Positions 1-7,066 of a stretch of 9,870 bases of DNA are shown here, in pieces. Position numbers and translations under genes: made by a program. The first letter of the stretch is position 1. Each line of letters starts with the position of its first letter. The stretch is taken from positions 1 through 9,870 of the forward strand of contig JAABTE010000076.1 in NCBI GenBank assembly GCA_011390035.1. The letters run 5' to 3'. The notes under the pieces were generated by a model. It was not told the DNA's origin and searched no databases. It was given only the letters and a program-made list of their open reading frames with translations. The stretch is from Desulfobacteraceae bacterium. Its GTDB lineage: Bacteria; Desulfobacterota; Desulfobacteria; Desulfobacterales; JAABSP01.

Positions 1-105
1 TTCCTGGGTAGTATTTTTTTCCGGTATCCGCCGCCATGCCGGCCTAACATTCTGAATATTAATGTATAAAATTATCCTTGTTTGTGACGGCGCCGGCGCG
101 GCGCT

Positions 106-135
106 CCCGCCGGCGGATGGAACGCCACCGGCGGG
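106..135. terminator. GC-rich stem-loop, possible leftward termination or RNA-stabilising hairpin
   Basis: CCCGCCGG at 106-113 is the exact reverse complement of CCGGCGGG at 128-135, leaving a 14-nt loop. It lies about 200 bp beyond the stop codon of the leftward activase gene. In the leftward direction it is not followed by a clear U-run, so a canonical intrinsic terminator is not proven. It could instead be a 3'-end stabilising stem. Confidence 0.3.
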
Positions 136-191
136 GTTAAGTTACGCTAATAATTCAAGCAAGAATTGTGCCCGATGCCGTCGGCCGATGG

Positions 192-211
192 GGCTCCCGG
201 CGCCGGGAGCC
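192..211. repeat. Perfect 20-bp palindrome
   Basis: GGCTCCCGGCGCCGGGAGCC is its own reverse complement over all 20 bases. There is no spacer, so as RNA it would form a stem of about 8 bp with a tight GC loop. It sits between the 3' end of the leftward gene and the window edge, directly adjoining the 13-bp tandem repeat. It may be part of the termination region or a cruciform-type element; no protein site is recognised. Confidence 0.6.
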
Positions 212-241
212 GGCGCCGGTGACAGGCGCCGGTGACAGGCG
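212..241. repeat. 13-bp tandem repeat (two full copies plus a partial third)
   Basis: GGCGCCGGTGACA occurs at 212-224 and again at 225-237, followed by the first four bases (GGCG) of a third copy. The copies are identical. GC-rich short tandem repeats like this commonly arise by replication slippage; no function is evident. Confidence 0.8.
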
Positions 242-277
242 CAGTGAAATGGGCGCCGGGGGATCGGGGCCGGCCGT

Positions 278-352
278 CTCAGTCGAATCGGGCTCAGTCG
301 AATCGGGCTCAGTCGAATCCGGCCCAATTGAATCCGTCTCAGTTGAATCTGG
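278..352. repeat. 15-bp tandem repeat (five units) overlapping the stop codon of the activase gene
   Basis: Five consecutive 15-bp units start at 278, 293, 308, 323 and 338. The first two are identical (CTCAGTCGAATCGGG), the third differs at one base, and the last two are more diverged. The unit at 338-352 contains the stop codon (339-341) and the last codons of the minus-strand gene. Because 15 is a multiple of three, each copy repeats the equivalent of 'Phe-Asn/Asp-stop' in the gene frame. Unit identity rises with distance beyond the stop, consistent with recent amplification downstream of the gene end. Confidence 0.85.
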
Positions 353-3300
353 CGGTGCGCATCTGGCGGTGCAGCCGCTCCGCGCGCAGGCAGAAGGTCT
401 CCAGCTTGGCGTTTATCAGTTGCGGGAAGGGGGATCCGTCCGTTTCCACCGCCAGGAAGGGCAGGTCCTCCACGTTGGATAGCACCGCCCGTAGCCGCTG
501 GTTGGCAGGATCGGTGCCCAGCTTTCCTTCCCGGACCATGGCCTTGTTCAGGATCGCCTCGGCCAGCCGGTTGGGCATGCAGCCGAAGGGGCCGATGGCG
601 ATTACGCCGCAGACGTGGGTGGCGATTTCCATCAGGGCGCTGCCCACGGTCAGGATTGTCTCGCAGGTCAGGTGGGGCTTGATGTAGGGGGCGGCGCTGG
701 CCATGATGGCGGGGATGTCGATGGGCTCGGCGTGGATCAGCCCGGAGCGGGATAGCAACGACTTGATGCGGCGCTCGTAGCGGTGCATGAAGTGCTTCTT
801 TATCATGAAGCCGGGGGTCTGGGCCAGGGTCAGGCGCTTGGGGGTGTAGCCCCGCTCGTACAGGTAATCGCAGTAGATGAGCCATTCGGCGATGGGCGAG
901 CAGGTGGTGGCAAAGCCCTTTTTGGCCAGCTCCTCGGTAAGGTATCGCCTGGAGAGCCCGTCCCGGCGCACGAAGATCTCGCCGGTCAGGCAGATCACCG
1001 GCACCTCGATGGCGGGCCGCTTTAAGGGAATCCCGGCCAGGACCGATGCCGATGCCTCCAGGGCCGCCTCCAGGGTGGGGTAGGTGCCGTATTCCAGCTC
1101 AAAGAGGATGTCCGACCAGCAGCTTTCCAGGATCTCCATGGCCGCTTCCGGCTGCCGGGCGCCGGCCAGCAGCATGGCCCGGATGTCTTCAATGGCGTCC
1201 GAGGCCACCACCGCCCACCAGGAGCGCTTGACGAAATCGCTTTTCATGCCGATGTAGGCGTTTTCGCCGGAGAGGGAAAAGAGGGCCACGTCGGGGATGC
1301 GCCGCTTTCGGATCAGCTCGTCCATGAAAACGCGGTATTGGCCGAAGCGGCAGGGGCCGGCGGCCGTGGCCATGAAGTAGATCAGTGCCTCGCCCTCGGG
1401 GCGCGGCGCCTCCAGGCGCTTTAAAAAGGCGCCGGTGGTCAGTTGCAGCGGCAGGCACTCCTTGCAGGATGTGTTGGCCCGGCCCAGCTTCAGCACCGAA
1501 TCATCCGCCGGCGGCAGGGGCTCGGTGGCGATCCCGTTCCAGCGGAAGGCCGCGGCCAGGGCCTCGCTGGAAAACCGGCCCATGGAGGGCACGATCATTT
1601 TGACCCTGGGGTCGGTCAAGGGGATGGTTTCTCCGCCGGAGGTGATCACCGCGGGGCGGCCGCCCTTGAGGGCCGTGCGGGCGGGGAAGAAGCGGGACCG
1701 GGGCCGGGCGGGCTCCCCCTGGGTCATCTGCCGGCGGCGATAGGCGGTCACCACGTCCAGGAACGCCTCGATGCGGGTTTCAAGGCCCGCGTCCGCCGTG
1801 TGGCTGTCCAGCTCCAGGGTCAGGGAGGGCTTTCTGCCCATCACGTCCCGGAAGTAGCCCATCAGAAAGGAGTCCGGCCCGCAGGAGAAATTGGTGATGT
1901 AAACGCCGAACAGCGACGGATGGCGCTGGACGTACCGGGCCGCCTTGAGGATGAGCTGGCCCATGCCCCAGTACATGTTCATGTAGCCCACCGGCTCGCC
2001 CTCCAGGGGCAGAAAATCGATGGGGATGGCCCGGATGCCCCGGGAGGCCAGCTTCCGGGGGATGCCCATGTGGGCCTCCTCCACGAAGGCGTTGTAGGGC
2101 CGCCCGAAAACCGCCACCGCCGTCTGCTCCGGGTCCTCGGCCAGGGCGGCCAGGGTTTCCCGGCCCAGGGCCTGCATCCGGGCGCAAAGGTCCCGCTGGG
2201 CAGACAGGGCCTGGTCCAGGGCCGCCTCCGCCTCCTTTCTGGAAACCCCCATTTCCCGCGCCGTTTCCAGCAGCGGCTTTCGCGCCTCATCGAGGCCGTT
2301 GGTCAGGTTCAGCACCGGCGCCAGCACCCGGACGCCCCGGGCCCGCAGGTCGGCGATGGCCTCGGCAAAGGCGGTGCGGAGAAAGTAGGTTTCCCCTTGC
2401 ACGAAGGGGCAGACCTGGGCGTTGGTGCCGCCGTTTAAAGCCGGCACCGCCTTGAAATGGGGCAGAAAGATGTACTCCGGCGGCGGGGTTTGTCTCAAAA
2501 GGGCGTCGAAAAATCCGTGGGCCAGCTCCGCCGGGTAGCAAAAGGGCGCGTCCCGCTGATCGATGCCCGCGGCGGTGGGCGCCTCCGGCAGGACGGTTTC
2601 AAATCCCAGGGCCTTGAAGAACCGGTCGTACATGGGAAAATAGGTGTTGACCAGAAAGCTCCGGTTGATGCCCACCCGCCCCCTGGGGGCGCCGGCCGGG
2701 GCCGCGGGGGCGTGGGATGCGAAGATCAGCTTCTGGCGCTGGTCCACCAGGTCCAGAGATTCCATGTCGTACTTGAGCCGGCGCCGGAGGTTGTAGTAGC
2801 GGTTGCAGGCCCCGCCGAAGGGGTATCGTTTTCCCTCCAGCTCGATGACGGCGATTTCGCAATGCCTGTCGCAGCGATCCTTTCCGCCCTTGCAGATGAA
2901 GGGCTTGCCGTAACCCACCTCCCGGTGGATGAGGGCCTGAAGGTCAAAGCGCGTCGGGGCCATCAGGCCGGCGTCGATCCGCTTTTTGATCTCCAGGGCC
3001 ACGCCGAAGGCGCCCATCAGGCCCGGCTCCGGCGGCACCACGATGGATTTTCCCGAGATGGCGGCCATGGCCAGGGGCACGGCCCGGTTGTAGCACACGC
3101 CCCCCTGCATGAAGACCTTTTCCCCCACCGGGCGGTTGCCCTTGACCCGGTTGGAATAGTTCATGCAAATGGAATAGACCAGCCCGCCCACGATGTCTGA
3201 CTGGGGGATGCCGTCGTGGATGGCGGTCTTGATGTCCGAGGAGATGAAGGCGGCGCACTGGTCGTTGAAGTTGGGGGGCTGGGCCCCTTTAAGGGCGATG

Positions 3301-4700
3301 TCTGCGATGTCTGCCATGGGGATGCCCAGGGTCTCAAGGGCCGATTCCTCCAGAAACGAGCCGGTGCCCGCCGAGCATGCCTCGTTCATGGCGTAGTCCG
3401 ACGGCACGCCGTTGGTGATGTAGGTGTACTTGGCGTCCTGGCCCCCGATCTCGAAGATGGTGTCCACCGCCGGGTCGAAATAGACGGCCGCGGTGGCGTG
3501 GGCGATGATCTCGTTGATCACCCCGTCGGTGAGGGCGTGCAGGCCGGCGATCTGCCGGCCCGAGCCGCATACCCCCAGGCCGTTTATGACGACCGTTTCC
3601 GGGTCGGCCTCGGTCCGGATCTGCTTGAGGATCTCCCGGTAGCACTGGCGGGAGGCTTCCACCGGCTTGCCGTTGGTGCGCAGGTAGATGGAGGCCAGAA
3701 GGGCGTTGTCCGAGTTGCGAACAAGCACCGCCTTGGTGGTGGTGGAGCCCACGTCCAGGCCCAGGACGCAGACATCCCCCGGCCGGACGGCGGCCCGGTT
3801 CAGTGTCTTGAAGGTGACCTGGCCCTGCGCCGAGGACAGGGGCGCGAGCCGCTCGAAGGTGGCCGCGTCGGAATAAAAGAGCCGCTCCGGCCCCGGAAAG
3901 GGCCGGGTTTCATGATCAGCGGCCCAGAGGGCAGCGCCCAGGGCCTCGAAATAGGCCGCCTCCTCGGGCACGATCAGCCCCGGGATCTTTTCGGCCAGGC
4001 ATTCCAGCATCACGGCGTTTTTCACCGTGCCGCCGGTGACCATGACGTTTTCCTTCGGCACAGACTTGAGCAGCTCCATGATCTTGGCGGCCATCATCCG
4101 GCACAGGCCCGCTGTCACCCGGCCCACGGGCACCCCCTTGTTGGTGGCGTGGGTGCAGTCCGACTTGCAGAAGACCGAGCAGCGGCCGGAGAGCCGATAC
4201 GGCTCGTGGCCGCCGGACAGCTCGCCCACGTCCTCGATGGCCACGTTCATCCGCCGGAGCTGCTGCATGAAGAACTCCCCCGTGCCCGAGGCGCACTTGT
4301 TGCCCGTGAGCACGTTGGACACCTGGCCGGCGCCGTTGAGCACATAGGCCATGAAGGACTCGCCGCCGGCCGACACGATGGCGGGGCACCGGACCCCCGG
4401 CGGCCGGGTGAAGCGGTAGGCATGCTCCATGGCCTCGGTTTCCGAGATCTGGGACAGCCTGACGTACTGGCGGAAACGGCGGCCGGTGGCGGCGAACCGG
4501 TCGAAGGTCTCCGGTTGCCACCGCTCAAGGGCCGTCAGAAGGGTTCGCCGGGGGTCGCCGTCATGGGGAAAGCGGGCGTGGCGGGCCACCCTGGGGGCCG
4601 GCGCCTCAGGATCGGGAAGGCCCGCCTCGGTCCTTTCCGGGGCGGTGAGATGGACAAGCGTTATAGTGGAAGCGCCGATGCAGATGCCTAGGGTTTTCAT
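339..4700 (-). CDS. Fused acyl-CoA dehydratase activase / HgdB-like (DUF2229) iron-sulfur protein
   Basis: This 1453-residue protein has two ASKHA-fold BcrAD/BadFG activase halves followed by dehydratase-like regions. Half one (about 1-265) has CASGTGEF at 136-143, Cys174/178/182 and MVTGG at 220-224, but its first phosphate loop reads GICIGAST instead of the usual GxDxGSTT. Half two (about 312-575) is canonical: GLDVGSTTTK 314-323, GGQDAK 419-424, Cys442 in ACSAGTGSF and Cys482 in QCAAF. Those two cysteines are spaced like the pair that holds the dimer-bridging [4Fe-4S] cluster in HgdC-type activators. A CxxxxxxCxxxC cluster follows at 603-614. DUF2229-like (about 675-985) and HgdB/COG3581-like (about 1030-1440) regions carry Cys764, Cys940, Cys1079, Cys1082, Cys1117, Cys1346, Cys1364 and Cys1374. 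In this family ATP hydrolysis drives low-potential electron transfer to a dehydratase centre; this fused type has no assigned substrate that I know of. The protein has no signal peptide, so it is cytoplasmic. The ATG start has GGGGAG at 4710-4715, nine bases upstream. No separate dehydratase subunit lies nearby. Confidence 0.93.
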   Translation of the reverse strand: MKTLGICIGASTITLVHLTAPERTEAGLPDPEAPAPRVARHARFPHDGDPRRTLLTALERWQPETFDRFAATGRRFRQYVRLSQISETEAMEHAYRFTRPPGVRCPAIVSAGGESFMAYVLNGAGQVSNVLTGNKCASGTGEFFMQQLRRMNVAIEDVGELSGGHEPYRLSGRCSVFCKSDCTHATNKGVPVGRVTAGLCRMMAAKIMELLKSVPKENVMVTGGTVKNAVMLECLAEKIPGLIVPEEAAYFEALGAALWAADHETRPFPGPERLFYSDAATFERLAPLSSAQGQVTFKTLNRAAVRPGDVCVLGLDVGSTTTKAVLVRNSDNALLASIYLRTNGKPVEASRQCYREILKQIRTEADPETVVINGLGVCGSGRQIAGLHALTDGVINEIIAHATAAVYFDPAVDTIFEIGGQDAKYTYITNGVPSDYAMNEACSAGTGSFLEESALETLGIPMADIADIALKGAQPPNFNDQCAAFISSDIKTAIHDGIPQSDIVGGLVYSICMNYSNRVKGNRPVGEKVFMQGGVCYNRAVPLAMAAISGKSIVVPPEPGLMGAFGVALEIKKRIDAGLMAPTRFDLQALIHREVGYGKPFICKGGKDRCDRHCEIAVIELEGKRYPFGGACNRYYNLRRRLKYDMESLDLVDQRQKLIFASHAPAAPAGAPRGRVGINRSFLVNTYFPMYDRFFKALGFETVLPEAPTAAGIDQRDAPFCYPAELAHGFFDALLRQTPPPEYIFLPHFKAVPALNGGTNAQVCPFVQGETYFLRTAFAEAIADLRARGVRVLAPVLNLTNGLDEARKPLLETAREMGVSRKEAEAALDQALSAQRDLCARMQALGRETLAALAEDPEQTAVAVFGRPYNAFVEEAHMGIPRKLASRGIRAIPIDFLPLEGEPVGYMNMYWGMGQLILKAARYVQRHPSLFGVYITNFSCGPDSFLMGYFRDVMGRKPSLTLELDSHTADAGLETRIEAFLDVVTAYRRRQMTQGEPARPRSRFFPARTALKGGRPAVITSGGETIPLTDPRVKMIVPSMGRFSSEALAAAFRWNGIATEPLPPADDSVLKLGRANTSCKECLPLQLTTGAFLKRLEAPRPEGEALIYFMATAAGPCRFGQYRVFMDELIRKRRIPDVALFSLSGENAYIGMKSDFVKRSWWAVVASDAIEDIRAMLLAGARQPEAAMEILESCWSDILFELEYGTYPTLEAALEASASVLAGIPLKRPAIEVPVICLTGEIFVRRDGLSRRYLTEELAKKGFATTCSPIAEWLIYCDYLYERGYTPKRLTLAQTPGFMIKKHFMHRYERRIKSLLSRSGLIHAEPIDIPAIMASAAPYIKPHLTCETILTVGSALMEIATHVCGVIAIGPFGCMPNRLAEAILNKAMVREGKLGTDPANQRLRAVLSNVEDLPFLAVETDGSPFPQLINAKLETFCLRAERLHRQMRTARFN

Positions 4701-4709
4701 GTGCTGTGT

Positions 4710-4715
4710 CTCCCC
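4710..4715 (-). promoter_or_regulatory. Ribosome binding site of the activase fusion gene
   Basis: On the minus strand GGGGAG lies nine bases before the ATG at 4698-4700. It supports that start and shows the gene can be translated independently of the hydrolase gene that ends 78 bp upstream. No convincing sigma70 promoter is seen in the 78-bp gap, so read-through from the hydrolase gene is plausible. Confidence 0.65.
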
Positions 4716-4778
4716 TCATCGAAAAACCATATCGTGATGCGGAACCTTTTGGATTAAGACAATCTTCAAGGCATCGGC

Positions 4779-6788
4779 TCAGGGAATCGCGCGGGCTGGC
4801 GCGGCGGCCCCGATGAAACAGTTGTCTCCCGAGGCGAGGGTGGAAATCGTGGTCGGTTCCGTGGGCAGCGTCACCACCCGGTCGGCCGCCGGCGCGTTGT
4901 TGCCCGCGGCCATCTCGTCGATGCTCGCGCCCACATGATTCCAGTAGTCCGCCTTGTCGGAGGTCAAACCGCTTTTTCCCTCGGCCAGGTTAAGATGATC
5001 GTAATCGGGGCAGATGACCATCTTGCGGATCCTCGCCAGACCGGTCAGGTCCTTGAGTCGAATGATGTTTTTTTCCAGGTAAAACCACTCGGTCCGCGAA
5101 TCGACCGTGAAGATCGGCTCGCCGTGGGCCGTTTTTTCAAGAAGCAGGGCGCTTTGCAGCGGCACCATGCCGTCATTGGCCATGTAGATCAGCGCCCGGT
5201 CCTCAGAATTGTCGGCCGAGGCCCGGGCCTCCATGTTGGCCATCAACTGGGTGGCAAGGGTCAGGCCCGCGTGATCGTTGAAGGACAGGTTGAGCCAGTT
5301 GAATGGATCCTGCCCCCCCACGCCCAGGTCCGTGTCATAGCCGCCGTAGGCGATGATCTTGTCCAGGTAGCGGTCGTCGGCGTTCAGCTCCGCCAGGGTG
5401 CCCGCCTCCCGGTCCGGCAGGTACACGGTGCCGTCGGGGCCGGCCGGCGCCGGGTCGGGGATGTTGGCGTCCATCACCGACAGCGCGTGGGCGTTGCCCA
5501 GGGGCGAATCGAAGGTGAAGGTGGTGTAGGCTATGCCGTTTTCCGGGCCGTCGTAATTGTCCCACGCCAAACCCATGGTGCCCGCGTCGCTCACGTTGAC
5601 CACGGCGTCGGCGGTAAAGCCATAAAGGATTTGGGCCAGCCGGGTGTCTTTGAATTTCCCCTTCACGGTGACAAGGCCCCATTCGGGCACGGCGCCGGGG
5701 GAGCCGTGATGGGGGGTGCCCAGGGTAATAAGTCCCAGCACCCGGTCTCCCTGGCGGCCGGTGCCGTATTTGCTCATATAGGACCGGCTCACCAGGCCGC
5801 CCCGGCTGTGGGCCAGCAGGAGCAGGGGCCGGTCCGGCCCGAAGTGTTCCATGATGGCGTCCCCTAGCTGGGCCGCGTTGCCGGCATCGCCGTTGTAGCC
5901 GATCAGCAGGCGGGTGTCGTGGTGGAACCGCCAGATCTCGTACCGGTCGCTGAAGCCCTCCCGGCGGTCCGCCCAGTCCAGGAAATTGCCCCAGCGGTCC
6001 TCGGGCTCAAGAAAGCTGTTGTCTCCGTGGACCAGGATCAGGGGGATCTTGTTTGGGGAGGGGGGATTTTCTGATATGAGCCCCCAGTTTCCGGCGGCCC
6101 GGGGCAGCATTCGCGGACGGGCCCGGCCTTCGGAGGCGACGCCGGTTTCAGCGGACGCGGCGTCATTGCCTCCGGACGCGGTTTCAGGGGATGCGGTGTC
6201 ATTGCCTCCGGACGCGGCGTCCGGATTGGCGATGGCGTAGCCGCCGGGGGCCGGGGCCGAAAGCCACGCGGTCCGCCCGTCGGCGCCCACCGTGGCGGAC
6301 AGGCCGGTGTCGGCCCAGGCGCTGGTGGTGGCGTTGGGCCGCCAGACCGATACAAGGCTGCCCGGCGGGAGGGGAGACAGGAGCGGAATCCGCAACCGGA
6401 CGCCGACTACCGGGGCGGGCGTCAGGATTCGAACGGCCCCCAGAAGCGTCAGCGTATCGGCCGGATGGGCCGCCCGGATCTCGGCCAGCCGCTGCGCGTA
6501 GTGTTCCAGGCGGATGGCCGCCGGCGCATCGAGGGCATATTCGTCGAACCGGGCACCGGCGCCGTCGGCCGTTTCCAGCCAGCCGCCTTCCGGCCCCATG
6601 ACCGCCTCGGCCGTCGTCGCCCGGTCCAGATGCCGGGGGGAGACAGCGGCGGTGGTTCCGGCGAGGGCGCCGGCGCCGCCGGAGGCCGGTATTGCCGCCG
6701 GGATAAGGAGAAGCGGAAGCAGAAGAAGCGCGAGCCTCCGGATGCCGCCGCGCCGTGCCAATGGCCATCTAAAATTTAAGTATGTCAT
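4779..6788 (-). CDS. Exported alpha/beta-hydrolase, lipase/PGAP1-like
   Basis: The 669-residue protein starts with a basic N-region and a Leu-rich core (about 19-33), which reads as a Sec signal peptide. Residues 50-190 form an undefined domain of beta-type sequence. A low-complexity Ala/Ser/Gly/Glu/Asp linker with an imperfect repeat follows at about 190-220. The hydrolase domain begins near 247: LILVHGDNS (250-258) supplies the oxyanion-hole HG, AHSRGG (326-331) has the nucleophile Ser328, and GTPHHGSP (358-365) is typical of the lipase/PGAP1 group. Candidate triad partners are Asp539 (NDGMVP) and His598 (DYDHLNL), both well placed. The likely activity is hydrolysis of a lipid or other ester outside the cytoplasm; the substrate cannot be read. 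The C-terminus contains NCFIGAAA (656-663), reminiscent of the CFIATAAYG tail motif of exported proteins but without the hydrophobic segment that would follow. The ATG start lacks a clear Shine-Dalgarno; the signal peptide right after it supports it. Confidence 0.88.
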   Translation of the reverse strand: MTYLNFRWPLARRGGIRRLALLLLPLLLIPAAIPASGGAGALAGTTAAVSPRHLDRATTAEAVMGPEGGWLETADGAGARFDEYALDAPAAIRLEHYAQRLAEIRAAHPADTLTLLGAVRILTPAPVVGVRLRIPLLSPLPPGSLVSVWRPNATTSAWADTGLSATVGADGRTAWLSAPAPGGYAIANPDAASGGNDTASPETASGGNDAASAETGVASEGRARPRMLPRAAGNWGLISENPPSPNKIPLILVHGDNSFLEPEDRWGNFLDWADRREGFSDRYEIWRFHHDTRLLIGYNGDAGNAAQLGDAIMEHFGPDRPLLLLAHSRGGLVSRSYMSKYGTGRQGDRVLGLITLGTPHHGSPGAVPEWGLVTVKGKFKDTRLAQILYGFTADAVVNVSDAGTMGLAWDNYDGPENGIAYTTFTFDSPLGNAHALSVMDANIPDPAPAGPDGTVYLPDREAGTLAELNADDRYLDKIIAYGGYDTDLGVGGQDPFNWLNLSFNDHAGLTLATQLMANMEARASADNSEDRALIYMANDGMVPLQSALLLEKTAHGEPIFTVDSRTEWFYLEKNIIRLKDLTGLARIRKMVICPDYDHLNLAEGKSGLTSDKADYWNHVGASIDEMAAGNNAPAADRVVTLPTEPTTISTLASGDNCFIGAAAPARAIP
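6147..6221 (-). repeat. In-frame repeat coding a disordered linker inside the hydrolase
   Basis: This part of the hydrolase gene encodes residues about 190-214, with ASGGNDTASPET followed by ASGGNDAASAET, i.e. an imperfect 36-bp (12-residue) duplication. It separates the N-terminal beta-type domain from the catalytic domain. Composition (Ala, Ser, Gly, Asn, Asp, Glu) indicates a flexible linker, which fits a secreted multidomain enzyme. Confidence 0.65.
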
Positions 6789-6842
6789 CAGGATTCAATC
6801 AGTTGGGCAAATAAAGGTTTTATTGATCGCGCTTGCCATCAT

Positions 6843-6870
6843 CATGTTCGAATATACATGACCGAATATA
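6843..6870. promoter_or_regulatory. Two tandem 14-bp direct repeats in a divergent intergenic region (operator candidate)
   Basis: CATGTTCGAATATA (6843-6856) and CATGACCGAATATA (6857-6870) abut directly and agree at 12 of 14 positions. They lie 55-82 bp upstream of the hydrolase start and about 200 bp upstream of the zinc-ribbon gene. Their AT-rich composition stands out from the GC-rich surroundings. Placement suggests a regulator-binding site for the hydrolase gene. No regulator family is recognised, and chance duplication is possible. Confidence 0.4.
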
Positions 6871-6918
6871 TAGGAAAGGGCAAGGCGGTGTCAAACGAAT
6901 AGGACCACTGCGGTTGAA

Positions 6919-6924
6919 TTGACA
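6919..6924 (+). promoter_or_regulatory. Consensus -35-like hexamer (TTGACA) upstream of the zinc-ribbon gene
   Basis: TTGACA matches the sigma70 -35 consensus exactly. The best -10 at suitable spacing is TACCTT at 6941-6946 (16-bp spacer), which is weak. If used, it would give a leader of about 115 nt that includes the 11-bp repeats and T-tract at 6949-6988. I consider this a weak promoter call. Confidence 0.25.
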
Positions 6925-6948
6925 TGCCGGGTATCGCCCTTACCTTCC

Positions 6949-6988
6949 TTCCTCGGGCCTTCCTCGGGCCTTCTTCGGACCTTTTTTT
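6949..6988. repeat. Three 11-bp tandem repeats followed by a T7 tract
   Basis: TTCCTCGGGCC occurs at 6949-6959 and 6960-6970, and a variant TTCTTCGGACC at 6971-6981. Seven T follow at 6982-6988. The 11-bp period is close to one helical turn. The strong pyrimidine bias of this strand continues upstream. The element lies in the leader or promoter region of the plus-strand zinc-ribbon gene; function unknown. Confidence 0.75.
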
Positions 6989-7054
6989 CCCACCCGGTTC
7001 CGGAAAGGCGCCGATGTTGCCTGAAAAGAGCTGTCTTGATAGACCCCATTGCCT

Positions 7055-7060
7055 GGAGGA
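7055..7060 (+). promoter_or_regulatory. Ribosome binding site that decides the start of the zinc-ribbon gene
   Basis: GGAGGA at 7055-7060 directly abuts an in-frame ATG at 7061, too close to serve it. It is six bases from the ATG at 7067, a normal spacing. A further in-frame TTG at 7049 lies upstream of the site. The start at 7067 is therefore preferred. Confidence 0.75.
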
Positions 7061-7066
7061 ATGCCG

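Larger units (their letters stand above)
1..338. other. Gene-free stretch downstream of the activase fusion gene
   Basis: I see no supportable gene here. Positions 1-90 are relatively AT-rich, with a run of seven T at about 14-20 and an AT-rich stretch at about 54-80. Positions 90-270 are very GC-rich and dominated by inverted and tandem repeats, annotated separately. Reading frames that cross this stretch are low-complexity (Arg, Pro, Ser rich), lack a convincing ribosome binding site and overlap the 3' end of the minus-strand gene. The stretch probably contains the 3' untranslated region and terminator of that gene, but no classic hairpin plus T-run is visible in the leftward direction. Confidence 0.6.

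Noticed and set aside
278..352. CRISPR array
   Set aside because: Units are 15 bp and directly adjacent with no spacers, so this is a tandem repeat. The same applies to the 26-bp array at 7763-7840.
142..885. A minus-strand open frame through the 15-bp repeat, reading as Arg/Ile/Leu-Ser-Pro repeats
   Set aside because: It lies in a different frame from the activase 3' end and is Arg/Pro/His-rich throughout. The repeat alone creates the regular peptide pattern.
1443..2438. A long plus-strand open frame inside the activase gene (also 2457-3200)
   Set aside because: Same antisense effect. The products are low-complexity and lack family motifs, while the minus frame has conserved dehydratase/activase motifs throughout.
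3216..4691. A 491-codon open frame on the plus strand, antisense to the activase gene
   Set aside because: It is the complement of a confidently identified coding region with G/C third positions, which keeps the opposite strand free of stops. Its product is His/Gly/Val-rich with no recognisable domain.
4701..4850. A frameshift separating the hydrolase from a C-terminal anchor encoded downstream
   Set aside because: I read the in-frame and one shifted frame past the stop. Neither gives a hydrophobic segment followed by basic residues, so a simple frameshift is not supported.
4935..5867. A 310-codon plus-strand open frame opposite the hydrolase
   Set aside because: The minus frame holds the catalytic motifs. 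The plus frame is Gly/Val/His-rich with no signal peptide or motif, as expected for a shadow frame.
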